From IMG/VR virus record IMGVR_UViG_3300022745_000126, positions 1-29,096 of that record: 29,096 nucleotides of DNA. The stretch is one strand, 5' to 3'. Position 1 is the first letter of the stretch. Each line of letters begins with the position of its first letter. The translations under genes were made by a program, and so were the position numbers. Positions 19,705 through 27,132 of the stretch are shown in pieces. This stretch comes from a virus. The notes under the pieces are model-generated. The model worked only from the letters and a program-made list of their open reading frames with translations. It ran no database searches and had not been told where the DNA came from.

Positions 19705-20109
19705 ATGACCAGAACTTGGGATGCAGTCAGTGCTGAACGCCTCAAGGGAGTCCACCCCGACCTAGTCACCCTTGCAAATGCCGTACTTCAAAAGGCCCCG
19801 TGGCCCCTTCGCGTTACAGAAGGTCTCCGGACGATTGAGCGCCAGAAACAGCTCGTTGCCGGTGGGTTCTCCAAGACTATGAACAGCCGTCATCTTACGG
19901 GGCATGCGATTGACATCGTCCCCTACTTCGACGTGAACCACGACGGCAAGATTACAACCGAAGAGATGTATCGGCGCGATGGGTTCAAAATCTTGATCCC
20001 AATCGCGAAGCACTGCGCTGATACGCTCAAGATCGAAGTTACTTGGGGCTACGACTGGGGCTGGGATATGCCCCACTGGGAATTGAACCGCCGGGTATAT
20101 CCGGCTTAG
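19705..20109 (+). CDS. endolysin, M15 (VanY-type) peptidase with EF-hand-like loop
   Basis: 134 residues; ATG 19705 follows AGGGGATAAC. The M15 zinc peptidase signature S-x-H-x-x-G-x-A-x-D is SRHLTGHAID (residues 61-70), giving His63 and Asp70, and the third ligand is His124 in DMPHWEL. These enzymes cut the L-Ala-D-Glu or D-Ala bond of peptidoglycan stem peptides. Between the first and second halves, residues 76-87 read D-V-N-H-D-G-K-I-T-T-E-E, an almost ideal EF-hand loop (D, N, D, K, T and E at the calcium positions), so the enzyme may be calcium-regulated as described for phage T5 endolysin. There is no signal peptide, so it depends on the holin. Confidence 0.9.
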   Translation: MTRTWDAVSAERLKGVHPDLVTLANAVLQKAPWPLRVTEGLRTIERQKQLVAGGFSKTMNSRHLTGHAIDIVPYFDVNHDGKITTEEMYRRDGFKILIPIAKHCADTLKIEVTWGYDWGWDMPHWELNRRVYPA

Positions 20110-20117
20110 GAGGAACT

Positions 20118-20294
20118 ATGAAGGCTGAAGAAGTTTGGGGCATTATCCGTACTGTTCTCGCTGCCCTTGGCGGCGTTGCTGTCGGTAAAGGCTGGATCGA
20201 CAATGAGCTGCTCACTGCGATCCTGGGCGGCGGCGGCACGATCTTTATCGCCGTATGGTCGGTTCTGTCTAAGCGGGCAAGTAAGGCAGGGTAA
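20118..20294 (+). CDS. holin (Pam3_gp28-like)
   Basis: 58 residues from ATG 20118, with an excellent AGGAGG seven bases upstream. The protein has a short N-terminal helix MKAEEVWGIIRTVLAALGG, a conserved-looking GVAVGKGWIDNE turn, and one long hydrophobic segment LLTAILGGGGTIFIAVWSVL, followed by a basic tail KRASKAG. This matches the small Pam3_gp28-type phage holins that form membrane lesions to release endolysin. Its stop overlaps the i-spanin start (TAATG). Confidence 0.8.
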   Translation: MKAEEVWGIIRTVLAALGGVAVGKGWIDNELLTAILGGGGTIFIAVWSVLSKRASKAG

Positions 20295-20512
20295 TGCTCA
20301 GCTTTGCGCTTGCCCTCATACAGGCGGCTTCCGCGCTGTTTCGCTACCTGGAGAGGTCAAACCTTATCCATGAGGGGGAACAGCTGCAAATCGCAAAAGA
20401 ACTGGAGGCCGCTGCTCGGGCTGCCTCCATCAGCAAAAAGATTCGGGAACAGGTAAATGCGCTATCCAGTACCGAAGTTGACTCTCGTCTTTCTGGTGAT
20501 TACCGCAAGTAA
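20294..20512 (+). CDS. i-spanin (Rz-like)
   Basis: 72 residues, coupled to the holin by a TAATG overlap. One N-terminal hydrophobic segment (MLSFALALIQAASALFRYL) as an inner-membrane anchor is followed by a helical, charged periplasmic part (EGEQLQIAKELEAAARAASI). That topology, with the overlapping lipoprotein gene in another frame, defines the inner-membrane spanin partner. It acts last in lysis by fusing inner and outer membranes. Confidence 0.75.
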   Translation: MLSFALALIQAASALFRYLERSNLIHEGEQLQIAKELEAAARAASISKKIREQVNALSSTEVDSRLSGDYRK

Positions 20513-20678
20513 CGGATGCACCCCGACGACTCGGGACGCTTCTTTGCAGTCTATGCCAAGCCTATGCGCCTCGTTTGAGGTCATTCATCCGTCTAGGGAA
20601 GATATGTTGACCACAGATACCAAGCGTCAGATCTTGGCACATAACGAAGTTTACCGGGCTATGTGCCCCATTGCCTAA
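20457..20678 (+). CDS. o-spanin lipoprotein (Rz1-like)
   Basis: 73 residues; ATG 20457 lies inside the i-spanin gene in another frame, overlapping it by 56 bases. A short basic start (MRYPVPK) and hydrophobic stretch (LTLVFLVITASNG) end in Cys21 as a lipobox-like site (S-N-G-C), so it should be lipidated and carried to the outer membrane. The remainder is small and polar (TPTTRDASLQSMPS onward), in line with Rz1 proteins. The pair indicates a Gram-negative host. Confidence 0.75.
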   Translation: MRYPVPKLTLVFLVITASNGCTPTTRDASLQSMPSLCASFEVIHPSREDMLTTDTKRQILAHNEVYRAMCPIA

Positions 20679-20687
20679 GGTGGTAAC

Positions 20688-21053
20688 ATGACAAAAAGCT
20701 CTGGTTTTGCAGCGGAATTTGCCAAGCAGCGCGCTGCACTTGGCGCGGGGAAGACGTTTACCTACAACGGTAAGTCATACTCTACCAATCGAGCAGACGA
20801 CGCCAAGCAACCAAAAGTACCCAAGCAGCCGGCTGCGACCCCGATTAAGCCACCGGCAAAGATATCGGTGAAGACTCTCGGTCCATCGGGTCCGCAGATC
20901 GCACAAGACACGATGCGGGCGCTTGGAGTTAAATCTCCGTCCGGCCCAAGCCCCGCTCAGAAGAACCCCTCTCTGGCGACGTACCAACCGTCCGGCGGTG
21001 ACTTCCGTAAGGGCGGCATGGTTCGTAAGCCCACAGCAAAAGGAAAGAAATGA
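20688..21053 (+). CDS. hypothetical lysine/proline-rich protein, 121 aa
   Basis: ATG 20688 lies directly behind GGTGGTAAC, a half-site-containing ribosome-binding region. The product begins MTKSSGFAAEFAKQRAALGA and has a T-F-T-Y-N-G-K-S-Y-S strand, encoded by a palindrome copy (20758-20773). A Pro/Lys-rich linker (KQPKVPKQPAATPIKPP) follows, and it ends FRKGGMVRKPTAKGKK. The K-G-G-M tail resembles the repeats in 12942-13274 and is common in phage virion-associated small proteins. Its stop overlaps the next start (ATGA). No family is recognised. Confidence 0.6.
   Translation: MTKSSGFAAEFAKQRAALGAGKTFTYNGKSYSTNRADDAKQPKVPKQPAATPIKPPAKISVKTLGPSGPQIAQDTMRALGVKSPSGPSPAQKNPSLATYQPSGGDFRKGGMVRKPTAKGKK
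20758..20773. repeat. dispersed palindrome, within a gene
   Basis: TTACC TACAAC GGTAA, both halves perfect; encodes F-T-Y-N-G-K. Confidence 0.85.
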
Positions 21054-21307
21054 TTATGGGAAGACCTCGTAAAATCGTAGCTGATACCCTCGCCGCAGAA
21101 GACGGCGAAATGACCATCGTTGCTCCTCTGACCGAAGAAGAGCTTGATGCTACTGAAGCCGAAGAGCTTATTGAGGAACCCGCCGCAGAAGAAGTTCCGG
21201 TCCCGGAGTCGACGCTGCTGGAAATGCAGGCCGGCGCTGCTGCTGTCCGCCGCTACCAGGCCATGGCTGATCTGGCCGCTGCTCAGACTGCCGAATCCAA
21301 GGAGTAA
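21050..21307 (+). CDS. acidic hypothetical protein, 85 aa
   Basis: ATG 21050 overlaps the previous stop and follows AAAAGGAAAG. The product begins with a basic MIMGRPRKIVADTLAAEDGE and becomes strongly acidic (a Glu/Ala-rich helix around residues 28-50), ending with a helix EMQAGAAAVRRYQAMADLAA. The G-R-P-R-K start is a plausible nucleic-acid or protein contact. Small acidic proteins at this position often chaperone tail proteins, but nothing specific is visible. It is coupled within the tail operon. Confidence 0.6.
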   Translation: MIMGRPRKIVADTLAAEDGEMTIVAPLTEEELDATEAEELIEEPAAEEVPVPESTLLEMQAGAAAVRRYQAMADLAAAQTAESKE

Positions 21308-21312
21308 CTCTA

Positions 21313-23475
21313 GTGCCGCCATTGAAGCTATCCAATTTTGGCGGCATGATCCCTGCAGTGGACCCTAACCTGCTGCCGGAAAACCAAGCGCAGCGCGCAG
21401 ATAACGCCTGGGTATATCGCGGGACTGTAGAAGGGTTTCGAGCTCCTGCTCTTGTGCATACCCTCACTGATCCTCTGGCTACAAAAGTTTACCGGATTCC
21501 GATCGAATACTATGACAAGGATCACATCCCGGACTCGTACTGGCTTGAGTTCGAGAACACCGATGTCGACGTCATCAGTACACCAGTAGTCAACGATACC
21601 TACGACCGCTACTACTGGGCATTCTCCCAGACTGGTGGTGGCGGTGTCCCACAATATAACACGAAAGCTCGGATCGCTGCAGGACAAGCGTCGTTCACGC
21701 TAGGCATTCCTCGTCCCAGCTCTGCTCCGCTTGTCACCCGGATTGCCGGGAAATACTTCATCAATGCCTATGGCACGAGCGTAAAGGTGACCCAAGGCAC
21801 TGGCACGGTCATCTATTACGGCCGTTCTTTTGGGCAGGATAGCGACTCATTTGGCACCGGGGGCGTCAATCCTACCAACCCGTCTCAATACGGCGCCACG
21901 CAGGCTATCTCGTCTACCCGCGGCAATATGGATCAGTCTCCGATTGCGTCTGGTAGCTCTACCCCACGCAACCAAGTCTCTGTACTTGGGAAGCATGTCG
22001 AGCTTCGGTATGGCACCGTAACTGCTGGCAAGCGCATAACGATTACAGATACCTCGCAGGTAACTCTCGGAACTCCTCCGACGATCGACCCGGTTTACTC
22101 TACGCCTATCTACACTGGCAGCGGAGTAGCCGAGACGCGGGCCTATGTATACACCTGGGTAAGCGCCTATGGAGAAGAGGGGCCACCCTCTCTGCCGACC
22201 ACCTATGACGGCTGGAGCGGAGACCCATGGATCATCCAGCTGACCGCCCCTCTGAGCGGCGATACGACTAACCGCAACCTATCCAAGACGCGCGTATACC
22301 GCACCGTCACTGGCGTCGGCGGCTCTACCACGTACTTCTTTGTGGCGGAGCTAGATATCGCCATTACCACCTATACCGACACGACTCCAAGCACTGAAGT
22401 CGTCGGCAACAACCTCCTGCAGTCATACTACTACGAGGCTCCTCCTACCGATCTGGAGGGGTTTGCCATGCTCCCCAACGGCATCGTGGCAAGCTGGAGA
22501 AAGAACGAGGTATGGTTCTGCGAGCCTTTCCTTCCGCATGCTTGGCCGTCGCCGTACACCATCGCAACAGAGTATCCTATTGTCGGTATGGGAGTGATCG
22601 GTCAGTCCCTCATCGTGTGTACTTCTGGCTCACCTTACGCCATTTCAGGCATTAACCCTGCTACAATGTCGATGTCTCGGATTGCTGCCAACGAGCCGTG
22701 CATGTCTCGGGGGTCAATCATCTCAACCCCGCAGGGGGTCATGTATGCTTCGCCCAATGGACTTGCCGTAGCAGTCCCCGGAGCTGTCAGCATCATCACG
22801 CGAAACATGATCACCAAGGATCTATGGCTAGATCAGACGAGCTATATTTCAGTCCCCACGCTGCGGGCTTCGCTCTTGAACGGCAACTACTATGCTTGGG
22901 GTTCTGTTCGCTCTGGCGGGTTCCAAGCCGACACGTTCCAGACAGACTCGTTCGCTCAGACGGACTATACCGGGTCGTATAGGGGCGCCCTTATCGACAT
23001 TACAAATCCGCGCGTGTCGTGGATCAACCTTACAAACGACACCCCGATATACAATTGCTTCACTGATCAGGTTACCGGAGAGGTACTTCTCATCAAGGAC
23101 GGCGGTGTGTATTGGCTCGATCTGGCTAAATCACGTACCCACCAACCGTACATCTGGCGGTCCAAGATTTTCGAGTCCGTGAACAAGCGGAACTACGAAG
23201 CCATGCGAGTGTACTTCTCTACATTCGATGACACTCCGCCGCTAAGCACTGTGGCAGTTACAAGTCCGACCACGCTCGAATCGAACATGTACGGCATCGT
23301 TCGCGTTTACGCAGATAATGTGCTAAGGTATTCCAGAGAGATCAGATCCTCCGGCGAGTTCTTCCGCCTGCCGTCTGGGTTCAAAGCCCAGTATTGGGAA
23401 GTGGAGGTTGAAGCCCGGGTAAAACTGATCTCTGTTGAGATGGCTATGACTGCGAAGGATCTTGCTAATGGCTAA
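21313..23475 (+). CDS. tail nozzle/tube-type protein, 720 aa
   Basis: GTG start at 21313 behind AAGGAG. The N-terminus (LKLSNFGGMIPAVDPNLLPE, then NQAQRADNAWVYRGTVEGFR) is the signature of a tail protein class widespread in podoviruses, where it forms the distal tail (T7 gp12 / P22 gp10-like role). The remainder is almost entirely beta, with repeated Gly/Ser/Thr turns and FAMLPNGIVASWRKNEVWFC, then TPQGVMYASPNGLAVAVPG, suggestive of a beta-propeller. A weak 15-nt palindrome (23072) lies inside. It probably forms the channel for DNA ejection. Confidence 0.75.
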   Translation: MPPLKLSNFGGMIPAVDPNLLPENQAQRADNAWVYRGTVEGFRAPALVHTLTDPLATKVYRIPIEYYDKDHIPDSYWLEFENTDVDVISTPVVNDTYDRYYWAFSQTGGGGVPQYNTKARIAAGQASFTLGIPRPSSAPLVTRIAGKYFINAYGTSVKVTQGTGTVIYYGRSFGQDSDSFGTGGVNPTNPSQYGATQAISSTRGNMDQSPIASGSSTPRNQVSVLGKHVELRYGTVTAGKRITITDTSQVTLGTPPTIDPVYSTPIYTGSGVAETRAYVYTWVSAYGEEGPPSLPTTYDGWSGDPWIIQLTAPLSGDTTNRNLSKTRVYRTVTGVGGSTTYFFVAELDIAITTYTDTTPSTEVVGNNLLQSYYYEAPPTDLEGFAMLPNGIVASWRKNEVWFCEPFLPHAWPSPYTIATEYPIVGMGVIGQSLIVCTSGSPYAISGINPATMSMSRIAANEPCMSRGSIISTPQGVMYASPNGLAVAVPGAVSIITRNMITKDLWLDQTSYISVPTLRASLLNGNYYAWGSVRSGGFQADTFQTDSFAQTDYTGSYRGALIDITNPRVSWINLTNDTPIYNCFTDQVTGEVLLIKDGGVYWLDLAKSRTHQPYIWRSKIFESVNKRNYEAMRVYFSTFDDTPPLSTVAVTSPTTLESNMYGIVRVYADNVLRYSREIRSSGEFFRLPSGFKAQYWEVEVEARVKLISVEMAMTAKDLANG

Positions 23476-23770
23476 CTTCTCCTCGATCCCAGACTTTACG
23501 ACCGACATTGTCAGCATGGCAGCGTCGTTACGTATCATGAAGGATGTTGTCGAGCAGCTTGCCGGCTTGCGTCAGGGGGGTTCTGTAGGTTCGCCCCTGA
23601 TGTATATCCAGTCCTATGAACCTGTTCAGTCGTACCAGTCCAAGTTCCGGAAAGGGGATCTATGGATCAGTGCCGAGAATGTAAATCCGGCCGGAAGTCA
23701 GGTAACCTCTAAAGGTAACCTATACTATTGGACCGGGTACTCATGGCAACAGATCACTTTCGTGGTGTAA
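23468..23770 (+). CDS. hypothetical tail-associated protein, 100 aa
   Basis: I place the start at ATG 23468 (MANFSSIPDFTTDIVSMAAS), which overlaps the previous stop by eight bases. The first 40 residues are a helical, Leu/Met-rich segment; the rest is beta-rich and aromatic (KFRKGDLWISAENVNPAGSQ, then NLYYWTGYSWQQITFV). The C-terminal pattern G-D-L-W-x-x-x...W-T-G-x-S-W is found in short phage fibre/tail proteins. A palindrome copy (23703-23718) encodes Q-V-T-S-K-G-N just before the final strands. Function unknown; likely a tail component. Confidence 0.65.
   Translation: MANFSSIPDFTTDIVSMAASLRIMKDVVEQLAGLRQGGSVGSPLMYIQSYEPVQSYQSKFRKGDLWISAENVNPAGSQVTSKGNLYYWTGYSWQQITFVV
23703..23718. repeat. 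dispersed palindrome, near a gene end
   Basis: TAACC TCTAAA GGTAA, one mismatch, flanked by GG and CC so that GGTAACC appears twice in direct orientation; encodes V-T-S-K-G-N. Confidence 0.7.
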
Positions 23771-23772
23771 AT

Positions 23773-24210
23773 ATGATCACCGTAAACAATGCAGAGCATG
23801 GATTCAGGATCGCCATGGAGGCGGGCTGCACATTCAACCCTGCTGTTGATCAGGTTATCGCACGCACGGAGGACAACGAACTCTACGGCGGGAACATCTA
23901 TACTGGCTATACGGGGTCTAGCATCCAGCTCCATACGGCAGGTTTTCGGCCGAACTGGGCTAACCGAGACTTCCTCTGGACGGCGTTTGATTACCCGTTC
24001 AACCAGTTGAAATGCACTAAAGTGTTTGGACAGGTTCCAGAGACCAACTCGAAAGCACTTGAAATCGACCTGAAACTTGGGTTTAAGATTGTCGCACGGA
24101 TTGAAGACGTTTTCCCCGACGGAGCCTGTATCGTTCTAGCTCTCGCCCGCGAAGACTGCCAATGGCTGAAGCTCAAACCTCGCGCTGTAAAACCCGGAAT
24201 GGAGACTTGA
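23773..24210 (+). CDS. GNAT-fold acyltransferase-like virion-associated protein, 145 aa
   Basis: The start is placed at ATG 23773, two bases after the preceding stop; an alternative in-frame ATG at 23743 exists, and neither has a strong site. The protein shows the GNAT plan: a first beta-alpha unit (MITVNNAEHGFRIAMEAGCT), a beta-hairpin GNIYTGYTGSSIQLHTAG, FDYPFNQLKCTKVFGQVPET for the cofactor-binding strand and following helix, then SKALEIDLKLGFKIVARIED as the final strands. Homologous GNAT proteins sit in tail clusters of podoviruses. Whether it acetylates something or is structural is not known. The usual Q/R-x-x-G-x-G/A cofactor loop is not clearly present. Confidence 0.72.
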   Translation: MITVNNAEHGFRIAMEAGCTFNPAVDQVIARTEDNELYGGNIYTGYTGSSIQLHTAGFRPNWANRDFLWTAFDYPFNQLKCTKVFGQVPETNSKALEIDLKLGFKIVARIEDVFPDGACIVLALAREDCQWLKLKPRAVKPGMET

Positions 24211-24213
24211 GAC

Positions 24214-25326
24214 ATGGGCGGTAAATCAAAAGCACCTGCGCCACCGGATTACACGGCTGTAGCCGCCGCGAGCGAAGCAGCAGCTAAGTACAATTTTCAA
24301 CTTGGGCAGGATCAGCTGGCCTGGGCCAAGAGCCAATACGCTTCAGACAGCAACATCGTTAAGCAGGTTGTTGATGCATCTCTTAACCGGCAAGCTGTGA
24401 GCGATCAGAGCGCTGCATCCGACCGAGCTCGGTACGAGAGGCTGTATCAACCACTCGAAGATCAAGCGATCAACGACGCCAACTCGTATTCTTCGCAGGG
24501 TCGCCAAGACTATGAAGCCGGCCGCGCGGGCTCTACAGTCGCACAGCAGTTTGACAGTCAGCGGAAAGCAGCAGCGCAAAACCTTGAGGCCTTTGGTGTC
24601 GATCCATCGAGCACTCGTTTTGCTGCCCTGGATGCCAACTCGCATATCCAGCAAGCCGCCGCGACCGCCGGTGCCGAGAACCAAGCTCGCACGCAGACAG
24701 ATGCTATGGGGCGCGCGCTGCGTTCCGAGGCCATCAACGTTGGTCGGGGCTACCCCGGGCAGATTGCTGGTACTTATGGCACTGCCCTGCAGTCTGGTGC
24801 TTCCGCTGCCAACTCTGCGCTAGCGGGCACTGCTTCTGGCGCATCTATTATGGGAACGAATACGCAGTATCAGGGTCTCGCTAACCAAGCCGTTGGCCAG
24901 TGGGGCAATACCCTTAACAACAGTTACAACAATCAGTTGAACCAGTTCAACGCCAACCAGCAAGCTAGTTCAGGGATTGGCAGCTTGCTTGGCGCCGGCC
25001 TTGGAATGGCAATGAATTTTGCTGAGGGCGGAGCAATCGGTGCGGGGGATGTTGTTCCTCCGTCGGCTTCTCCCTCGCGCGGTGCTGCTATTGACGATGT
25101 ACCTGCAGCTATCGGGGGCGGTGGAAACGCTCGGATCAACGTTGGCGAGTTCATTGTTCCTCAGGACGTAGTCAACTGGAAGGGCGAGGAGTTTTTCCAG
25201 AAGCTTATTGAGGGCTCTCGTAAATCTAAAGTGGAAGCTCCAGCCAAACCAAGCTATGCTCTTCCGAACACGGGTACGCAGAATCCCCAACCTCGCCCCT
25301 CTAGCGGCGCCATTCCCACGAGGTAA
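24214..25326 (+). CDS. internal virion protein (ejection protein candidate), 370 aa
   Basis: ATG 24214 follows GGAGACTTGAG. The first 270 residues are an Ala/Gln/Ser-rich helical region with many small repeats (SASAGAAQ-type composition, NNSYNNQLNQFNANQQASSG near the end). Then comes a Gly-rich FAEGGAIGAGD, and NVGEFIVPQDVVNWKGEEFF toward the C-terminus. This G-G-x-I...G-E-x-I/V-P...F-F pattern is typical of internal core or ejection proteins of podoviruses. It is followed by two further large genes of similar composition. Probably injected with DNA. Confidence 0.72.
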   Translation: MGGKSKAPAPPDYTAVAAASEAAAKYNFQLGQDQLAWAKSQYASDSNIVKQVVDASLNRQAVSDQSAASDRARYERLYQPLEDQAINDANSYSSQGRQDYEAGRAGSTVAQQFDSQRKAAAQNLEAFGVDPSSTRFAALDANSHIQQAAATAGAENQARTQTDAMGRALRSEAINVGRGYPGQIAGTYGTALQSGASAANSALAGTASGASIMGTNTQYQGLANQAVGQWGNTLNNSYNNQLNQFNANQQASSGIGSLLGAGLGMAMNFAEGGAIGAGDVVPPSASPSRGAAIDDVPAAIGGGGNARINVGEFIVPQDVVNWKGEEFFQKLIEGSRKSKVEAPAKPSYALPNTGTQNPQPRPSSGAIPTR

Positions 25327-25329
25327 GCG

Positions 25330-27132
25330 ATGAGCTTTTCGCAAGAAATGAAAGACTTCGTCTCCGGGTGGGGCGCTGTCAATGATATGGTCAACAAGAA
25401 GAAAGAGATCGAGCTCCACAAGCAAGAACTTGAGGATATGAAGCAGTATCGCTCCGATACTATTGATCTCCAGAGGCAAGAGCTCGACCTGAAGCGTGAA
25501 GCCCAAAGCCGCCGCCTTGCTCTGGCCGGATCAGGATCAACCCGTGCATCTGACAAGGCTGCCGCTGCCGTCGCAGAAGCGGTGCTTAAAGGGGTAGATG
25601 TGTCCGGATATACACCAGAGGGTGGGGATACCTCTGGAGGTAACACTGATACAGTGGATACTGCTCCAGATTACCCGGCCGACGCTGCCATCCCTGAAGA
25701 CCCGGTTTCGATGAATTATCGCGGAGGGATGGTTCAGCGCTTTGCCGCCGGCGGCGTAGTTGATCCTGCTGCAAATGATGGGTTGATCGTACCTAAAGAG
25801 GATACCGCTCCGGTAATCCCAAAGCTTCCAGCTAGATCAGCAATCCCTACTCAGCCCGCTACTTCTGCTGCTACAACTGCTGCGCCGCAACAAACTGAAG
25901 CTGCTACGGCTGCACCGAAGACGTCGCTCGTACTAGATGCCTCTCTGCAGGCCATGAAAGATGCCGCTCCGTCTCTTATTGCCGATGCCAAAGCTGCTCG
26001 TACTGGTACTGGAAACCCAGCAACTGACATTGCTACAAATAAGGGTGGACTCTCTACAGAGGAGTGGCAGGCTGCAGTTAAAGCGATCGACCCCAACGGT
26101 GAGATCCCGTCGTACATGCAAGGCGCTGCGGTCCTCGGTTCAACTTATCGGTATTTTGTCGAGCATGGGCAAATGGACAAGGCTCGCAAAATTGCCAAGG
26201 CGATCATCATTGCAGACAAGCAAATGACCCAGACCCTGGGCGCACTGGCGGTCAACGCTATCCAGAATGGCAACGAAGACGCTGCGATCAAGCTCATGGG
26301 CGACGCGTTCAATCGGTTCCCCACGGGCCACGAGGTCAAAGTTGTCAAACAACCTGACGGTAGTATCGGGTATGTGGTTACCGAAGGGGGTAAGACTGTT
26401 CAGCAGGGTTCTCTGAATACTCAGCAATTCTGGCAATTGGCGAACAAGGTACAGGACGGCTCGCTTTATATTCAGCAGATGGGGTCTGTGGCTTCTTCTG
26501 GAGGCCAGAAACAGGGCGGCAGCTACGCCGAGTCTCTGCAAGCTGTATCTGATGCGGCAGCGCAAACTCGTGCTGCAAAGCAGCAATACGATGCCATTAC
26601 TACAGAAGGCGCCAATGGCGATGCTGAAGCCGCTTTGAAGGCCTGGCGGGAAGCAGATGTAGCCGAGCGCGCTGCCAAAGCCGCTGCCCTCAAAGCTGGC
26701 CGCCAGACCTACACTGAAAAAACCAATGTAACCACCGCAGATGCGGAGCTGATGCGGTCTATTCAGAGCGCAGCCGAGTCGAAGAGTCAGGCTGTACCGG
26801 CAGCCCCCTCTGGTGAGACTGCCAGCGCCAGCGCTGATGGCGGTCAGGGGTGGGGCGAGTGGGCACTCAATAGAGCTACGTCTATTACAAACCCGGTAGC
26901 TGCTGCCATCAATGCGGTCGAAGACGCTAAATCTGTGTACAATTACCTTGGCGGTAACCAGCCCACGTCAGCGATCCCTGATGGTCAATCGGCAGCACAG
27001 CCCCAAACGCAGCAGCAAACGCAGCAGCAAGATGCGCCGCAGATCAACGAGATTGTCCCCTACCAAGGAAAGAACTACCGTTTCCTTGGCGGAGACCCCT
27101 CTAACCCTGATAGCTGGGAAGCTGTTCCATGA
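25330..27132 (+). CDS. internal virion protein, large Gln/Ala-rich, 600 aa
   Basis: ATG 25330 follows a GAGGTAAGC half-site-like site. An N-terminal coiled-coil (KKKEIELHKQELEDMKQYRS) is followed by a YRGGMVQRFAAGGVVDPAAN segment related to that in the 370-residue gene, then an Ala/Thr/Gln-rich linker. A more ordered central part (AYAVxx-poor, with LGSTYRYFVEHGQMDKARKI) precedes a long helical repeat region. It ends YQGKNYRFLGGDPSNPDSWE, a short C-terminal domain seen at the end of several phage internal proteins. Palindrome copies at 25628, 26378 and 26943. Probably an ejection protein. Confidence 0.7.
   Translation: MSFSQEMKDFVSGWGAVNDMVNKKKEIELHKQELEDMKQYRSDTIDLQRQELDLKREAQSRRLALAGSGSTRASDKAAAAVAEAVLKGVDVSGYTPEGGDTSGGNTDTVDTAPDYPADAAIPEDPVSMNYRGGMVQRFAAGGVVDPAANDGLIVPKEDTAPVIPKLPARSAIPTQPATSAATTAAPQQTEAATAAPKTSLVLDASLQAMKDAAPSLIADAKAARTGTGNPATDIATNKGGLSTEEWQAAVKAIDPNGEIPSYMQGAAVLGSTYRYFVEHGQMDKARKIAKAIIIADKQMTQTLGALAVNAIQNGNEDAAIKLMGDAFNRFPTGHEVKVVKQPDGSIGYVVTEGGKTVQQGSLNTQQFWQLANKVQDGSLYIQQMGSVASSGGQKQGGSYAESLQAVSDAAAQTRAAKQQYDAITTEGANGDAEAALKAWREADVAERAAKAAALKAGRQTYTEKTNVTTADAELMRSIQSAAESKSQAVPAAPSGETASASADGGQGWGEWALNRATSITNPVAAAINAVEDAKSVYNYLGGNQPTSAIPDGQSAAQPQTQQQTQQQDAPQINEIVPYQGKNYRFLGGDPSNPDSWEAVP
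25628..25643. repeat. dispersed palindrome, within a gene
   Basis: ATACC TCTGGA GGTAA, one mismatch; encodes D-T-S-G-G-N in a linker. A weaker 15-nt copy lies at 25802-25816. Confidence 0.7.
26378..26393. repeat. dispersed palindrome, within a gene
   Basis: TTACC GAAGGG GGTAA, both halves perfect; encodes V-T-E-G-G-K. The spacer begins with a purine, unlike most. Confidence 0.75.
26943..26957. repeat. dispersed palindrome, 15-nt variant
   Basis: TTACC TTGGC GGTAA, perfect halves with a 5-nt spacer; here read in a different phase (N-Y-L-G-G-N). Confidence 0.65.
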
